DNA of 64,000 nt from JACKAF01 sp041391485 (GTDB taxonomy: Bacteria; Bdellovibrionota; FAC87; UBA2466; JACKAF01), in NCBI GenBank assembly GCA_041391485.1, contig JAWKNY010000001.1, forward strand, positions 124,001 through 188,000, read 5' to 3'. The notes beneath the pieces were generated by a model. That model was given only the letters and a program-made list of their open reading frames with translations, was not told where the DNA came from and did not search any database. The position numbers and the translations under genes are program-made. Numbering within the stretch: the first letter of the stretch is position 1; each line of letters starts with the position of its first letter. This document shows, one piece after another, positions 36,115 through 45,226 of this stretch.

Positions 36115-36480
36115 ATGGCCTACGTAGATGGATTTCTTATTCCCGTTCCCAAACGAAAAGTCGAAGCCTACAAGAAGATGGCACGCTTGTGCGCAAAAAT
36201 CTGGATCGAGTACGGCGCGCTCAGCGTATCCGAATGCATGGCAGACGACGTGAAGTCTGGAAAATGGACTTCGTTCCCGCAAGCCGTGAAACTTAAGAAA
36301 GGCGAAGTCGTCTTTTTTTCCTACATCACCTACAAAACAAGAAAGAGCCGGGATCAGATCAATAAAAAAGTGATGAAGGATCCCCGACTGGCAGGGATGA
36401 TGAATCCCAAGGATCTACCCTTCGACGGCAAGCGGATGATGTGGGGCGGTTTTAAGCCCGTGGTGCAGGTCTCCAAGTAG
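36115..36480 (+). CDS. DUF1428-family protein
   Basis: 121 residues from ATG 36115, preceded by GGAGGAGAAGCT. MAYVDGFLIPVPKRKVEAYK is the family N-terminus, followed by W-(I)-EYGAL, VVFFSYITYKTRKSRD and the closing MMWGGFKPVV. These are small alpha-beta barrel proteins related to YbaA of unknown function. Confidence 0.88.
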   Translation: MAYVDGFLIPVPKRKVEAYKKMARLCAKIWIEYGALSVSECMADDVKSGKWTSFPQAVKLKKGEVVFFSYITYKTRKSRDQINKKVMKDPRLAGMMNPKDLPFDGKRMMWGGFKPVVQVSK

Positions 36481-37263
36481 CTAGTCGGCTGTCGCCAACT
36501 GGTAACGCCGCCCAATACGGTCGGTAACAAGCTTGGCGTCTAGGACCGTGAGAAAGTCGGCGCAGTACATAAAGCTATCGCACGCGGGTTCGGCGACGAC
36601 TTTCGCACCGGCCTTGAAATACGCTTTCATGAGTGTGGGCACATTCTTTTCCGCGGGTGCGCCATTTAGCTCTTTTGCAAAATCAGGATAGCGCCGGTGC
36701 GCGAGTACATCCAACCACAGCGAATCGGAAAGATGGCCGTGCTCCTGCAAAAACTTAAAGTAGCCCGCGACCTGCTGCAAATCCGTACTGCGAATGCTGG
36801 AGCAACCAAAAAGGTAGCGGCAGTCTGTCCGTTTCATGTACTCCGCAATTCCCCGCCAGAGTAAATGCAACGCAATCCCTTTGCGGCTATCCCCCGCGAC
36901 ACACGCCCTACCCAGTTCCACTTTGTTTCCGGGCAGCGACAACAACGGAGCAAGATCAAAACGATCTGAAGCGTAAAACAAAGAGCTATAAAGTGTGCAA
37001 TTAAGGCGGTAAGTCCCGACTAAACGCCCGGCACAGTACACGCCGAGGTGATCACTGTACTCGTCTATCTCATCAACATCACGCAACTCAGGAAGGGTGC
37101 GGTTGTGGTGCTCGTGGTGGAAAATATCGTGGCGCAGGCGGAAGGCGTCTTCTTTCTCATCGGCTTCCAGCAGTTTTACTAGGTACGGACCTGATTCAAA
37201 AGCGAAGTGAACACGCCGTGGCGAGTGAGCTGGTGGTGCCTTTATTGGCCAAAGAACAACCAC
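36481..37263 (-). CDS. OlsB/hemolysin-like GNAT acyltransferase
   Basis: 260 residues. FRLRHDIFHHEHH near residue 42 and VELGRACVAGDSRKGIALHLLWRGIAEY in the middle are the signature of the acetyltransf_5 family (OlsB, lyso-ornithine lipid synthase, and relatives). CRYLFGCSSI follows. These enzymes transfer an acyl chain from ACP to an amino acid amine, as in phosphorus-free ornithine lipids. No olsA lies beside it, so substrate is uncertain. Confidence 0.7.
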   Translation of the reverse strand: MVVLWPIKAPPAHSPRRVHFAFESGPYLVKLLEADEKEDAFRLRHDIFHHEHHNRTLPELRDVDEIDEYSDHLGVYCAGRLVGTYRLNCTLYSSLFYASDRFDLAPLLSLPGNKVELGRACVAGDSRKGIALHLLWRGIAEYMKRTDCRYLFGCSSIRSTDLQQVAGYFKFLQEHGHLSDSLWLDVLAHRRYPDFAKELNGAPAEKNVPTLMKAYFKAGAKVVAEPACDSFMYCADFLTVLDAKLVTDRIGRRYQLATAD

Positions 37264-37353
37264 AATTCAAGTCTAGACTGACTTCGAAAAGCTACCATCA
37301 GCGCTTTGTTAAGAGTAGGCTAAGACAAGGCGTAACAGGAAGGTGGATTAACC

Positions 37354-38310
37354 GTGATCCTAGAACCCGTACCCAGCGATGTGGCCGTTGCAGGACTGAG
37401 AAGTGTGAAGACAGTCTGCTTGACGACCCACAGCACTCTCAGCGAACTGCAAAGCAGATTAATTGAGGGAATTCAGACTTACATCCTGAAAACCCATTTA
37501 CCCGTAAATGAACTCACTCGCATCGAGCCGCAGCAATTGGCAGAAGCGGTCTCTGACCCACACTTTCGCGAACGTATTATCAAGGCCTGCGTTCTGGCCG
37601 CTTGTATTGATGGGGAAATGGATTCCAAGGCCGTCGCGCAAACCAAACTTTTTGCCGATGCGCTCGGAGTAGTGCCCGATCTCATCACCACCGCGCGCCA
37701 TCTTGCCGAGGGCCAGATCGCACTTTCACGTATCGACATTATCCGTCGCTCGCTTCCCGGCGTGAAGATTCGCCAGGTGGTGCGCGAAAAAGGAATCCTG
37801 AAGATGCTCAAGCAGGCGCTGCCTCTCGTCGGCTTCCGATTGCCGGACGTCACGCGCCGATACCGTGCACTTGCTGATTACCCCGAGGGAACTCTCGGAC
37901 GGGAATACATGCATTACATAGAAAAAAACAAATTTCCGCTACCCGGCGAAAAGGGATCGGGACCCGAGATCATCGTCATTCACGACTGTCTCCATATCCT
38001 CGGGGACTACGGTACAACCGCTTCTGAAGAGATCGAAATTGCCGCTTTTCAGGCTGGCTGCCAAGCGGAGGATCCTATCTACGGCATCCTGTTCGGCCTC
38101 GCACAGTACCACCTCAATGTTCGCATGGCCCCCGTAGCGCCCGCCCAATCGTTGCAAGGGGATCCCAAGGCTTTACTCGCAGCGTTTACCCGAGGGTGCC
38201 GCGTGAAGCGCGATATGTGGCGCGATTTTGATCCCTGGAATTACTTCGCACGCCCGGTTACCGAATTACGCCATGAGTTTGGAATCCTGCCGAAGGACGC
38301 CCCACCGTAA
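37354..38310 (+). CDS. TerB-like plus Coq4-like protein
   Basis: 318 residues from GTG 37354 (AGGAAGG upstream). The first 130 residues resemble TerB-type helical domains (CVLAACIDGEMDSKAVAQTK). Residues about 190-260 match the Coq4 fold: a YRALADYPEGTLG lead, the metal motif HDCLH and then GDYGTTASEEIEIAAFQ with the downstream Glu. Coq4 organises and acts in ubiquinone synthesis in mitochondria and some bacteria. Combined with the UbiB-like domain 2 kb away, a quinone-related role is possible but unproven. Confidence 0.6.
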   Translation: MILEPVPSDVAVAGLRSVKTVCLTTHSTLSELQSRLIEGIQTYILKTHLPVNELTRIEPQQLAEAVSDPHFRERIIKACVLAACIDGEMDSKAVAQTKLFADALGVVPDLITTARHLAEGQIALSRIDIIRRSLPGVKIRQVVREKGILKMLKQALPLVGFRLPDVTRRYRALADYPEGTLGREYMHYIEKNKFPLPGEKGSGPEIIVIHDCLHILGDYGTTASEEIEIAAFQAGCQAEDPIYGILFGLAQYHLNVRMAPVAPAQSLQGDPKALLAAFTRGCRVKRDMWRDFDPWNYFARPVTELRHEFGILPKDAPP

Positions 38311-38436
38311 CGAAGACTGAAGCGTGGATTGTTGAGCACGAGATCCGACTTCTCCCGTAGTCCGACGCCCTGTCGGCAATGCTGGACTAGGCTTACATAT
38401 TGAGTTTAGAATGTCGAAAAACCTAAGGGGCGGCGG

Positions 38437-40122
38437 ATGCAACATTCTATGACTCAAACCGATTACGCAGAAAAGCCTTGGCTAAAAAGCTACCAGCAAG
38501 GGGTACCGGCGGAGGTTGATGTCAATCAGTTCAACTCTTTGCCTGCCTTTTTGGAGGATGTCTTCCACACTTTCGCTACGCGACCGGCCTTTCACAACAT
38601 GGGCAAGACCCTCACCTACGCTGAGCTCGATGATCTCAGTGAGCAGTTTGCAAGTTACCTTCAAAATGACCTGAAGCTAAAAAAAGGGGATCGTGTAGCG
38701 CTCATGATGCCCAATCTCCTGCAGTACCCGGTAGCCCTTTTTGGCGTCCTGCGGGCCGGACTCATCGCGGTAAACTGCAACCCTCTTTATACGGCGCGTG
38801 AACTGGAGTTCCAGCTAAAAGACTCTGGCGCTGTTGCCATCTTGGTTGTTGCCAACTTTGCCAAAACCGTCGAGGAAGCGCTTCCCAAAACGGATGTGAA
38901 GCACGTGCTCGTAACGGAATTGGGGGACATGCTGGGTTTTCCCAAAAAAATTATTGTGAACGCGGTCGTAAAATACCTGAAAAAGATGGTACCCGCGTTT
39001 CACCTCCCAAACGCCATCCCGTTTCTTTCCACCTTGCAGGCGGGAAGCCACTCCACACTCAAGAAGCCGACGCTGAACCACGAGGATATCGCCTTTCTTC
39101 AATATACTGGCGGCACCACGGGTGTGGCCAAAGGAGCGGTCCTTACGCACGGGAACATCGTTGCGAATATGCTTCAAGCCAAAGCCTGGGTGAAGTTTCT
39201 GTTAAAAGACGGGGAGGAGATTATTATCACCCCCTTGCCGCTGTACCACATCTTCTCTTTGACAGCGAATTGCCTCATCTTTAGCGCCGTTGGCTCTCTG
39301 AACGTCCTCATTACCAACCCCCGGGACATTCCGGGCTTCATCAAGGAAATGAAAAAATGGAAGTTCACCGCTATTACGGGGCTCAATACACTCTTTAACG
39401 CCCTTCTCAACAACCCGGAGTTCAAGACGATAGACTTTTCAAAACTCAAAATCACATTGGGTGGCGGAATGGCTGTCCAGCGAGCCGTCGCCGAGAAATG
39501 GAAAGACGTCACCAAGGTGCCGCTTATTGAGGCCTACGGATTAACGGAAACCTCTCCCGCGGCCTGTATCAACCCCATGACGTTGAAAGCCTACAACGGC
39601 TTCATCGGGCTCCCCCTCCCCTCGACTGAAGTCAAAATCGTCGATGACAACGGGAATGACGTCGCGACCGGAGAGGCCGGTGAGATTTGCATTAAAGGGC
39701 CGCAGGTCATGAAAGGCTACTGGCAAAAGCCTGAAGAAACGGCCAAGGTCATGACTACCGACGGGTATTTCCGCACAGGTGATATCGGCACGATGAACGA
39801 AGACGGCTTTTTCAAAATCGTCGATCGCAAAAAGGACATGATCCTCGTCTCCGGGTTCAACGTTTATCCGAATGAGATTGAGGAAGTGGCCGTCACCCAC
39901 CCCAAAGTGCTGGAGGCGGCCGCCATCGCGGTACCGGACGAGCGAAGTGGCGAAGTGCCAAAGCTATTCATCGTTAAGAAAGATGACTCCTTAACGGAGA
40001 AGGAAATCATCGATTTTTGTCGAAAGAGCCTGACGGCTTACAAGGTTCCCAAGCACGTGGAGTTTCGCAAGGAACTCCCCAAGTCCAACGTTGGCAAGAT
40101 CCTGCGTAAAGCTTTGCGTTAA
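38437..40122 (+). CDS. fadD: Long-chain fatty acid-CoA ligase
   Basis: 561 residues. The P-loop of adenylate-forming enzymes is YTGGTTGVAKGA, followed by EAYGLTETSP, GYFRTGDIG, the hinge DRKKDMILVSG and the catalytic Lys near the end in PKSNVGKILRK. The linker LPLYHIFSLTAN is as in FadD. It activates fatty acids to acyl-CoA at the inner face of the membrane. Alone on its transcript; ATG 38437 follows AAGGGGCGGCGG. Confidence 0.95.
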   Translation: MQHSMTQTDYAEKPWLKSYQQGVPAEVDVNQFNSLPAFLEDVFHTFATRPAFHNMGKTLTYAELDDLSEQFASYLQNDLKLKKGDRVALMMPNLLQYPVALFGVLRAGLIAVNCNPLYTARELEFQLKDSGAVAILVVANFAKTVEEALPKTDVKHVLVTELGDMLGFPKKIIVNAVVKYLKKMVPAFHLPNAIPFLSTLQAGSHSTLKKPTLNHEDIAFLQYTGGTTGVAKGAVLTHGNIVANMLQAKAWVKFLLKDGEEIIITPLPLYHIFSLTANCLIFSAVGSLNVLITNPRDIPGFIKEMKKWKFTAITGLNTLFNALLNNPEFKTIDFSKLKITLGGGMAVQRAVAEKWKDVTKVPLIEAYGLTETSPAACINPMTLKAYNGFIGLPLPSTEVKIVDDNGNDVATGEAGEICIKGPQVMKGYWQKPEETAKVMTTDGYFRTGDIGTMNEDGFFKIVDRKKDMILVSGFNVYPNEIEEVAVTHPKVLEAAAIAVPDERSGEVPKLFIVKKDDSLTEKEIIDFCRKSLTAYKVPKHVEFRKELPKSNVGKILRKALR

Positions 40123-40199
40123 CTTAAACTTTTTCGCTCGGTGAGCCACTAGGGCATTGTCTTGCGCGTACTAGACTGAAAACAGCTTTTGGAGGGACG

Positions 40200-40931
40200 A
40201 TGAGCCGATTTTTTATACTGATCTATTCTGTGGCCACCTACTTTTTGTTTTTTGGGGTCTTCCTTTACCTGATCGCTTTTGTAATGGGGCTTCCGGTACC
40301 CACGACAGTGGACGAAGGAATGGGCCACTACGGGTGGATCGGCAACGTCGCCTGGATCGCGCTCTTCGGCGTTCAGCACACGATTATGGCCCGCGCCCGC
40401 TTCAAGCAGTGGTGGACGAAGTTTGTACCAGAGGCTGCCGAACGAACGACTTTCGTCCTCATCGCCAGCCTCATTTTGGTGGGGCTTTTCCGCTTCTGGT
40501 CGCCCGTGCCGGGTCACGTGTGGGAAATCGAGTCCGAAGCGGCCCGAGTTGTTCTCTATGCTCTTTCAGCGCTCGGTTGGGGAACTGCCTTGCTCTCCAC
40601 CTTTCTCATCAACCACTTCGATCTCTTTGGACTCCGGCAGGCGTACTTACACTTTTCGGGAAAGCCTTACACCCAAGTGCAGTTCAAAGAGGCACTTTTC
40701 TACAAGCACATCCGACACCCGTTGATGCTAGGCTTTTTGGTTGCGTTCTGGAGCACGCCATCGATGAGCGCCGGACACTTTCTTTTTTCCGCAACGATGA
40801 GCTTATACGTCCTCGTAGGGATACTCTTTGAGGAACGCGAACTCATTTCCATCCACGGCTCGGCCTATGAAGTGTACGCTGCTCGCACCGGTAAGTTGTT
40901 GCCGCGTTTTGGGCTGCGAAGCCCCAACTAG
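40200..40931 (+). CDS. mddA: Methanethiol S-methyltransferase-like membrane protein (MddA)
   Basis: 243 residues, five to six membrane helices. FKEALFYKHIRHPLMLGFLVAFW is the isoprenylcysteine-methyltransferase-like SAM-binding core, and ATFLI-type helix STFLINHFDLFGLRQAYL plus STPSMSAGHFLFSA follow the MddA pattern. MddA methylates methanethiol to dimethyl sulfide. Family relatives (NnrU, PEMT-like) are harder to exclude, but the HFDLFGLRQ stretch favours MddA. ATG 40200 follows GGAGGGACG. Confidence 0.75.
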   Translation: MSRFFILIYSVATYFLFFGVFLYLIAFVMGLPVPTTVDEGMGHYGWIGNVAWIALFGVQHTIMARARFKQWWTKFVPEAAERTTFVLIASLILVGLFRFWSPVPGHVWEIESEAARVVLYALSALGWGTALLSTFLINHFDLFGLRQAYLHFSGKPYTQVQFKEALFYKHIRHPLMLGFLVAFWSTPSMSAGHFLFSATMSLYVLVGILFEERELISIHGSAYEVYAARTGKLLPRFGLRSPN

Positions 40932-40935
40932 CTCT

Positions 40936-41826
40936 TTAGCTGGGGTAGTGCACACCGGTCAGCGATTCGGATCGCTCCCAAAGCGCACGGCCTATCCCCA
41001 CATCATGGGAAAGCTTATTCGATTGGACTTTGATGGGATTCCCATGCATTTCAAAGTGCCTAGAGGGACCGAAGTAATCTCCTGACTTGGCGTCGTCGTC
41101 AAAGGCGGCCCGGAGTGTCGGTAAGGCCCCGTCTTGCGGTCCCTGCCCGAAGAACTTATTGAGAAACTTGAAAGTTGGTGTGTGTTTTTGAAGATCCGTC
41201 GCCGTCCATCCTGGATGCGCCGCGGTTACCCGGACTCCTTTGGCTTCCAGTTTCTTCGCTAACTCATAAGTAAAATAAAGATTAGCGAGCTTGCTATCAA
41301 AGTAAGCTTTGGAAGGATCGTACTTGCGCTTTTCCCAATTGAGATCCCCCAAGTCGAGTCGCCCCCGGCGATGAACCAGGCTGGAAACTACCACCACCCG
41401 CGAACCCTTTCCCAAAAGCGGAAGCAGGTTTCCTGTAAACGCGAAATGCCCTAAGTGATTGGTCCCAAACTGCATCTCAAAGCCCTCTGCCGTCCGGGAA
41501 AGAGGACACATCATAACACCCGCGTTGTTTATTAAGACATCGATGCGCTGGTAGTCTTTCTTGAGCCCCTCAGCACACGCTGTAACAGATTTCAGATCGG
41601 AGAGATCGAGCTTTCGCACGGAGATTTTGGCTTCCGGATTCGCTTTCTTTGCCTCGGCCACTACCTGTTCGCCCTTACTCACGTTGCGCACGGCGATCAC
41701 TACTTCGGCTTGCTTTGTGGCCATCACCAAAGCCGCCGCTTTTCCAATTCCACTCGTGGCGCCCGTGATGACTACAATTTTCCCTTTGAGGTTTCCTATT
41801 GTTGAATCATTCCATACGTTTTTCAT
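40936..41826 (-). CDS. Short-chain dehydrogenase, retinol-dehydrogenase-like
   Basis: 296 residues: cofactor loop TGATSGIG, NNAGVM, VVVVSS strand (catalytic Ser) and YFDSKLAN (YxxxK). The Arg after the second strand (VRNVSKG) suggests NADP(H). The length and the AYFDSKLANLYFTYELAKKL helix resemble the oxidoreductase family that includes vertebrate RDH11-14. Substrate unknown. Converges with mddA, 4 bases apart. Confidence 0.93.
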   Translation of the reverse strand: MKNVWNDSTIGNLKGKIVVITGATSGIGKAAALVMATKQAEVVIAVRNVSKGEQVVAEAKKANPEAKISVRKLDLSDLKSVTACAEGLKKDYQRIDVLINNAGVMMCPLSRTAEGFEMQFGTNHLGHFAFTGNLLPLLGKGSRVVVVSSLVHRRGRLDLGDLNWEKRKYDPSKAYFDSKLANLYFTYELAKKLEAKGVRVTAAHPGWTATDLQKHTPTFKFLNKFFGQGPQDGALPTLRAAFDDDAKSGDYFGPSRHFEMHGNPIKVQSNKLSHDVGIGRALWERSESLTGVHYPS

Positions 41827-41873
41827 CCGTAAACTCCCCGCTTTGTTCTAAAAACTATCGAAACACTACCCTA

Positions 41874-42260
41874 CTAAAAAGCAAAAGTCTCGCAGTCGCC
41901 GGCGTTCATAAATTTTTTGGTGAAGGCACTGGCCTTGGCTTCATCAAAACCTTTGCACGTAAAAAACACGGCTGAAAAAAACTTTGCCTTGCTCCAGACG
42001 TAGAGTGAGATCCCTGAATCGATTAGAGGGATAAAGGCATCAAAGCCTTGATTTTCTTCCTTTCCCATTGTGCCGGGGGTGAAAATAATAGGATCTCCGT
42101 ACGCACGGAGACCCAACTCTTTGCAGACTTCTCTAAAAAACACCTCAATATCGTCTCGCCTGATTTCACGATCAAAATACCCTTCGATCACAAATCGTTG
42201 TCTGAAGACTTCGGGGGCCAACTTCCGCACCACTACATTCTGCTGAATACTGTCCATCAT
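41874..42260 (-). CDS. S-adenosylmethionine decarboxylase-like (SpeD superfamily) protein
   Basis: 128 residues. LIDSGISLYVWSKAKFFSAVFFTCKGFD aligns by pattern with the SpeD core ESHISIHTWPE...FTCG: the Ser that becomes the pyruvoyl group and the catalytic Cys are both present, but the His after it is Tyr. SpeD enzymes decarboxylate AdoMet for polyamine synthesis. With the His lost and no speE beside it, another substrate or an inactive form is possible. Confidence 0.45.
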   Translation of the reverse strand: MMDSIQQNVVVRKLAPEVFRQRFVIEGYFDREIRRDDIEVFFREVCKELGLRAYGDPIIFTPGTMGKEENQGFDAFIPLIDSGISLYVWSKAKFFSAVFFTCKGFDEAKASAFTKKFMNAGDCETFAF

Positions 42261-42487
42261 TTCTCCTAATAAGGCCTAAACTGTGTACGATTGGGAGGTT
42301 GGCAAGGGCGGGCCAGGAACTTAGTGGGCTTCCCAGGGAGAAAAGCATCCGGAAGGCCGCGGGGAAAAGGGAACGAAACACAAACCCCGGCAATAATTAA
42401 GAAATCGCTTCCATTGTGGATTTCCGAGCAAAGTGCTAGGTTGCGGGAAAACCTAGCAAGGAACCGTGCTTGTAGAAGCTGTCTCTT

Positions 42488-43294
42488 GTGGTTTTGGGGG
42501 CATGGTTTGCGTTATCTCTACCCGCCGCAGAGACGGATCTGCCGGCCGTCGAAGCCCCCTATTGTGGCTGGAGTGTCGCGCACTTCAATATTTTTAAACC
42601 GGCAGCAGTGGTCGGGGCCTGGAAGAGTTCAAGGTTCGTCAAAGAATCACTTGCCGCAGATAATTTGGAAGCGCTTGCCGCCAGGCTGGCCAAGACTCCG
42701 GCGCAGTTTCAGTACGATATGGAAGCCGCCAAAGCGCTTGTAGAGTCGCTCCGCTCTATAGAGATCGATTTTCCTGTCATCGTCTACGCTTCAAACATTC
42801 CGCAACGTCGAGGTTTTGAAAAGCGAAACCCGATGGATACCGCTGACATGACTCAGGTAATCGCGCAGATATCTCTGCGGGGTGTGAAATCCTTTCAGCG
42901 AAGCCTCTATCGCTCCAGAGAAGCCATTCGCTTTTACCAAAATGAAGGTTTTGACGCCGTCACCTACGAGATTACCCACTTTGACGGGAGTCGCTCCGAT
43001 ATCGTTTGTTATGTGGTATCTAAAAAAGACTGGTTCGCGCCATACGGCTTTGATGAAGCAAAGCCCCGTCTCCCCGTACACTATGTCCTGATTTCCAACG
43101 GTAAGGAAGAACCGGCGATCTTCGCCCACTTGGAACACGGCCACTTGAAGGAAGGTCCGTATTCCATCAACCCCGAGGACTCGAACGCGACTTGGAACGG
43201 AATTCGTACTTATGGATCGGATTTCGTTAATAGAGGGGATATCTTTCCGGTCGCGGAAGACGCGCTGAGTGAACCCATTGAGGGCGTGAACTAG
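42488..43294 (+). CDS. Secreted protein of unknown function
   Basis: 268 residues from GTG 42488; the start is uncertain because an in-frame stop lies just upstream and the resulting signal (VVLGAWFALSLPAAE) lacks basic residues. The mature part has two or three Cys, WxSVAHFNIFKPAAVVGAW, and an alpha-beta layout reminiscent of SPFH or actin-like folds only loosely. No family recognised. Converges with the cyclase gene. Confidence 0.6.
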   Translation: MVLGAWFALSLPAAETDLPAVEAPYCGWSVAHFNIFKPAAVVGAWKSSRFVKESLAADNLEALAARLAKTPAQFQYDMEAAKALVESLRSIEIDFPVIVYASNIPQRRGFEKRNPMDTADMTQVIAQISLRGVKSFQRSLYRSREAIRFYQNEGFDAVTYEITHFDGSRSDIVCYVVSKKDWFAPYGFDEAKPRLPVHYVLISNGKEEPAIFAHLEHGHLKEGPYSINPEDSNATWNGIRTYGSDFVNRGDIFPVAEDALSEPIEGVN

Positions 43295-43299
43295 CTTTT

Positions 43300-45123
43300 T
43301 TAAGCGGCTTGCGTTGGTACCGACTTCACCTTGTCGCTGGCTTCAGCGGCATAGCTGCTGTACGGAGTCTCGACGATAACCGGATTTCGGTTCTGATCGT
43401 AGTAGCCTTTTACTTTGTACACCTGCACGGCATCGGTCTTCCCTTTCACAGCCGCTCCCCCGCAGGGCTCGCAGACGAACATGTTGTGTACTTTATCGTA
43501 GACGGACTTCGAAATAAGTAAATCAGTACCAAACGTCTTGGTCATCGATTCGATACGAGAAGCGGTATTCACGCTATCCCCGATGATGGTGTACTCCATG
43601 CGAGACTCGGAGCCAATATTCCCGGCGGTAACCGGTCCGACGTTCACACCCATTCCCATGTACAAGGGAGGCTCGTTCCGCGCCTTGCGGCGTTCGTTTA
43701 GCTGGGCAAGGGCTTGCCTCATCGCGAGGCAGGCCGAGACCGCGCGCGCCGTGTCCTGATCATTTGGAAGAGGAACTCCCCATGTCGCCATAATTGCGTC
43801 GCCGACGTACTTGTCTACCACACCCTTAAACTGCTGGACGACTCCCACCATCGCCTGCATGTACTCGTTCAAAAGATCCACGACCTTCTCCGGCGGGAGG
43901 CTTTCGCTGAGTGAGGTAAAACCTCGGATGTCACTGAAGAAGATGGTGGCGTCCATTCTCTCACCACCCAACTTCACCTCTCCGGAGAGGATTTTGGCGG
44001 CAATTTCTTCACTGTGAAACTTGTTGAAGGTATCACGCAGACGCTCCCGTTCTGCCAAGCCTGCTGCCATGTCGTTGAACGCCAACGAGAGATAACCCAC
44101 CTCATCCTTGGTCTTCGGCTTCAGGGCGAGATTGAAATCGCCGGACGCAATCTGGTTCGCGGCTCCTACGAGCGCATAGATCGGCGACGTCAAACTCTCA
44201 GAGAAAAGATAGCCCACTGCTAAAGCGACACATAAGATGAAAATCCCCACCAAAAGCGAACGGTACTCGACCCGATTGGCGGCTTCAAAGGCTTTGGCCT
44301 CTGGAATTTCTGTTACGACTCCAAGTCCCGCAAAACCCACCGACTTAAACGCTCCCAGCATGGGTTCCTGCGTATCGGGGATCTCATAGCGCGTTTGCCC
44401 GTTATTGAATTGCCCCCTAAGAAACTCCTGCACGATTCCAAGCCCCGCTACGTTCTGCTGTATGTAAGAGACTTCCGGATGCGCGATCAGATTTCCCCGT
44501 CTATCGACCATGTAGCGCCTGGAGAGATCATCGTCTGAGAAGGTCGCAAGTAAGGGGTGCAAATCATACACCGACACTAAATAGTGGCTAAAACCGTTCT
44601 TTTGTTTCACAAAAGGGACCCCCACCGCCAGTAAGGGTTCCCCGTTTTCTGTTTTCAGCGTAGTGATTTGCGGCTCGCCCTGACTCAATTGCTGAAAGGA
44701 AAAGCTGCCGCCTTGACCCAGCTGATCCTTCAGCCAACCCGCCTGCGATTTGAGCGCTTTGGTAACAATCCCCGAACTTAGCTCGCGTGTTGCCCGATGC
44801 GTTGCTGCTTCAAAAATACCGACGTAGAAAATATCGTTTCCTAGAAGCTCCGCCTCCTCCGCTTCATTTGCTGTTTTTTGCTGCCAAAGGCGCTTACCAA
44901 TCAGCTGCGAACGTTTCGACTGATTTTCAAAATATTCTCGAGATTGCAATGCCGTGGCAGAGGCGGAGTCTGCATTCATTTGTTGAATGAGTGCTGTGTT
45001 GTCTTCAATAAACAATCGGGTCGCCAGGTACACCACACTGGCCGTCGACACTAAAAGTAAGAATCCGATCAGCGTTGAAATCTTGGATCCGATTCCAAAT
45101 CCCATTTTGAATTTTCTGGACAC
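43300..45123 (-). CDS. Membrane adenylate/guanylate cyclase with Cache-like sensor and HAMP
   Basis: 607 residues: TM helix at about 12-35, extracytoplasmic sensor to about 285 (includes LLAVGVPFVKQ and LVSVYDLHPLL, Cache-like), second TM, HAMP around 310-365, then a class III cyclase domain at about 385-560. Metal-binding Asp in FFSDIRGFTSLSE, DKYVGDAIMATWG, and the SVNTASRIE Asn/Arg pair are all present, so it should be active. It makes cAMP or cGMP in response to an external signal. The promoter region is shared with the divergent FecR-type gene, a pairing often seen in predatory deltaproteobacteria. Confidence 0.93.
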   Translation of the reverse strand: MSRKFKMGFGIGSKISTLIGFLLLVSTASVVYLATRLFIEDNTALIQQMNADSASATALQSREYFENQSKRSQLIGKRLWQQKTANEAEEAELLGNDIFYVGIFEAATHRATRELSSGIVTKALKSQAGWLKDQLGQGGSFSFQQLSQGEPQITTLKTENGEPLLAVGVPFVKQKNGFSHYLVSVYDLHPLLATFSDDDLSRRYMVDRRGNLIAHPEVSYIQQNVAGLGIVQEFLRGQFNNGQTRYEIPDTQEPMLGAFKSVGFAGLGVVTEIPEAKAFEAANRVEYRSLLVGIFILCVALAVGYLFSESLTSPIYALVGAANQIASGDFNLALKPKTKDEVGYLSLAFNDMAAGLAERERLRDTFNKFHSEEIAAKILSGEVKLGGERMDATIFFSDIRGFTSLSESLPPEKVVDLLNEYMQAMVGVVQQFKGVVDKYVGDAIMATWGVPLPNDQDTARAVSACLAMRQALAQLNERRKARNEPPLYMGMGVNVGPVTAGNIGSESRMEYTIIGDSVNTASRIESMTKTFGTDLLISKSVYDKVHNMFVCEPCGGAAVKGKTDAVQVYKVKGYYDQNRNPVIVETPYSSYAAEASDKVKSVPTQAA

Positions 45124-45226
45124 GTTCTGGCCTCCGCAAAACTCTTCGGACTCTTAGCTAAAGAGCTAAAATCCTTTCTAAAATTCCCTCTAGCCTCACA
45201 ATAAATCTGCCGATGAAGTCGGGGAC

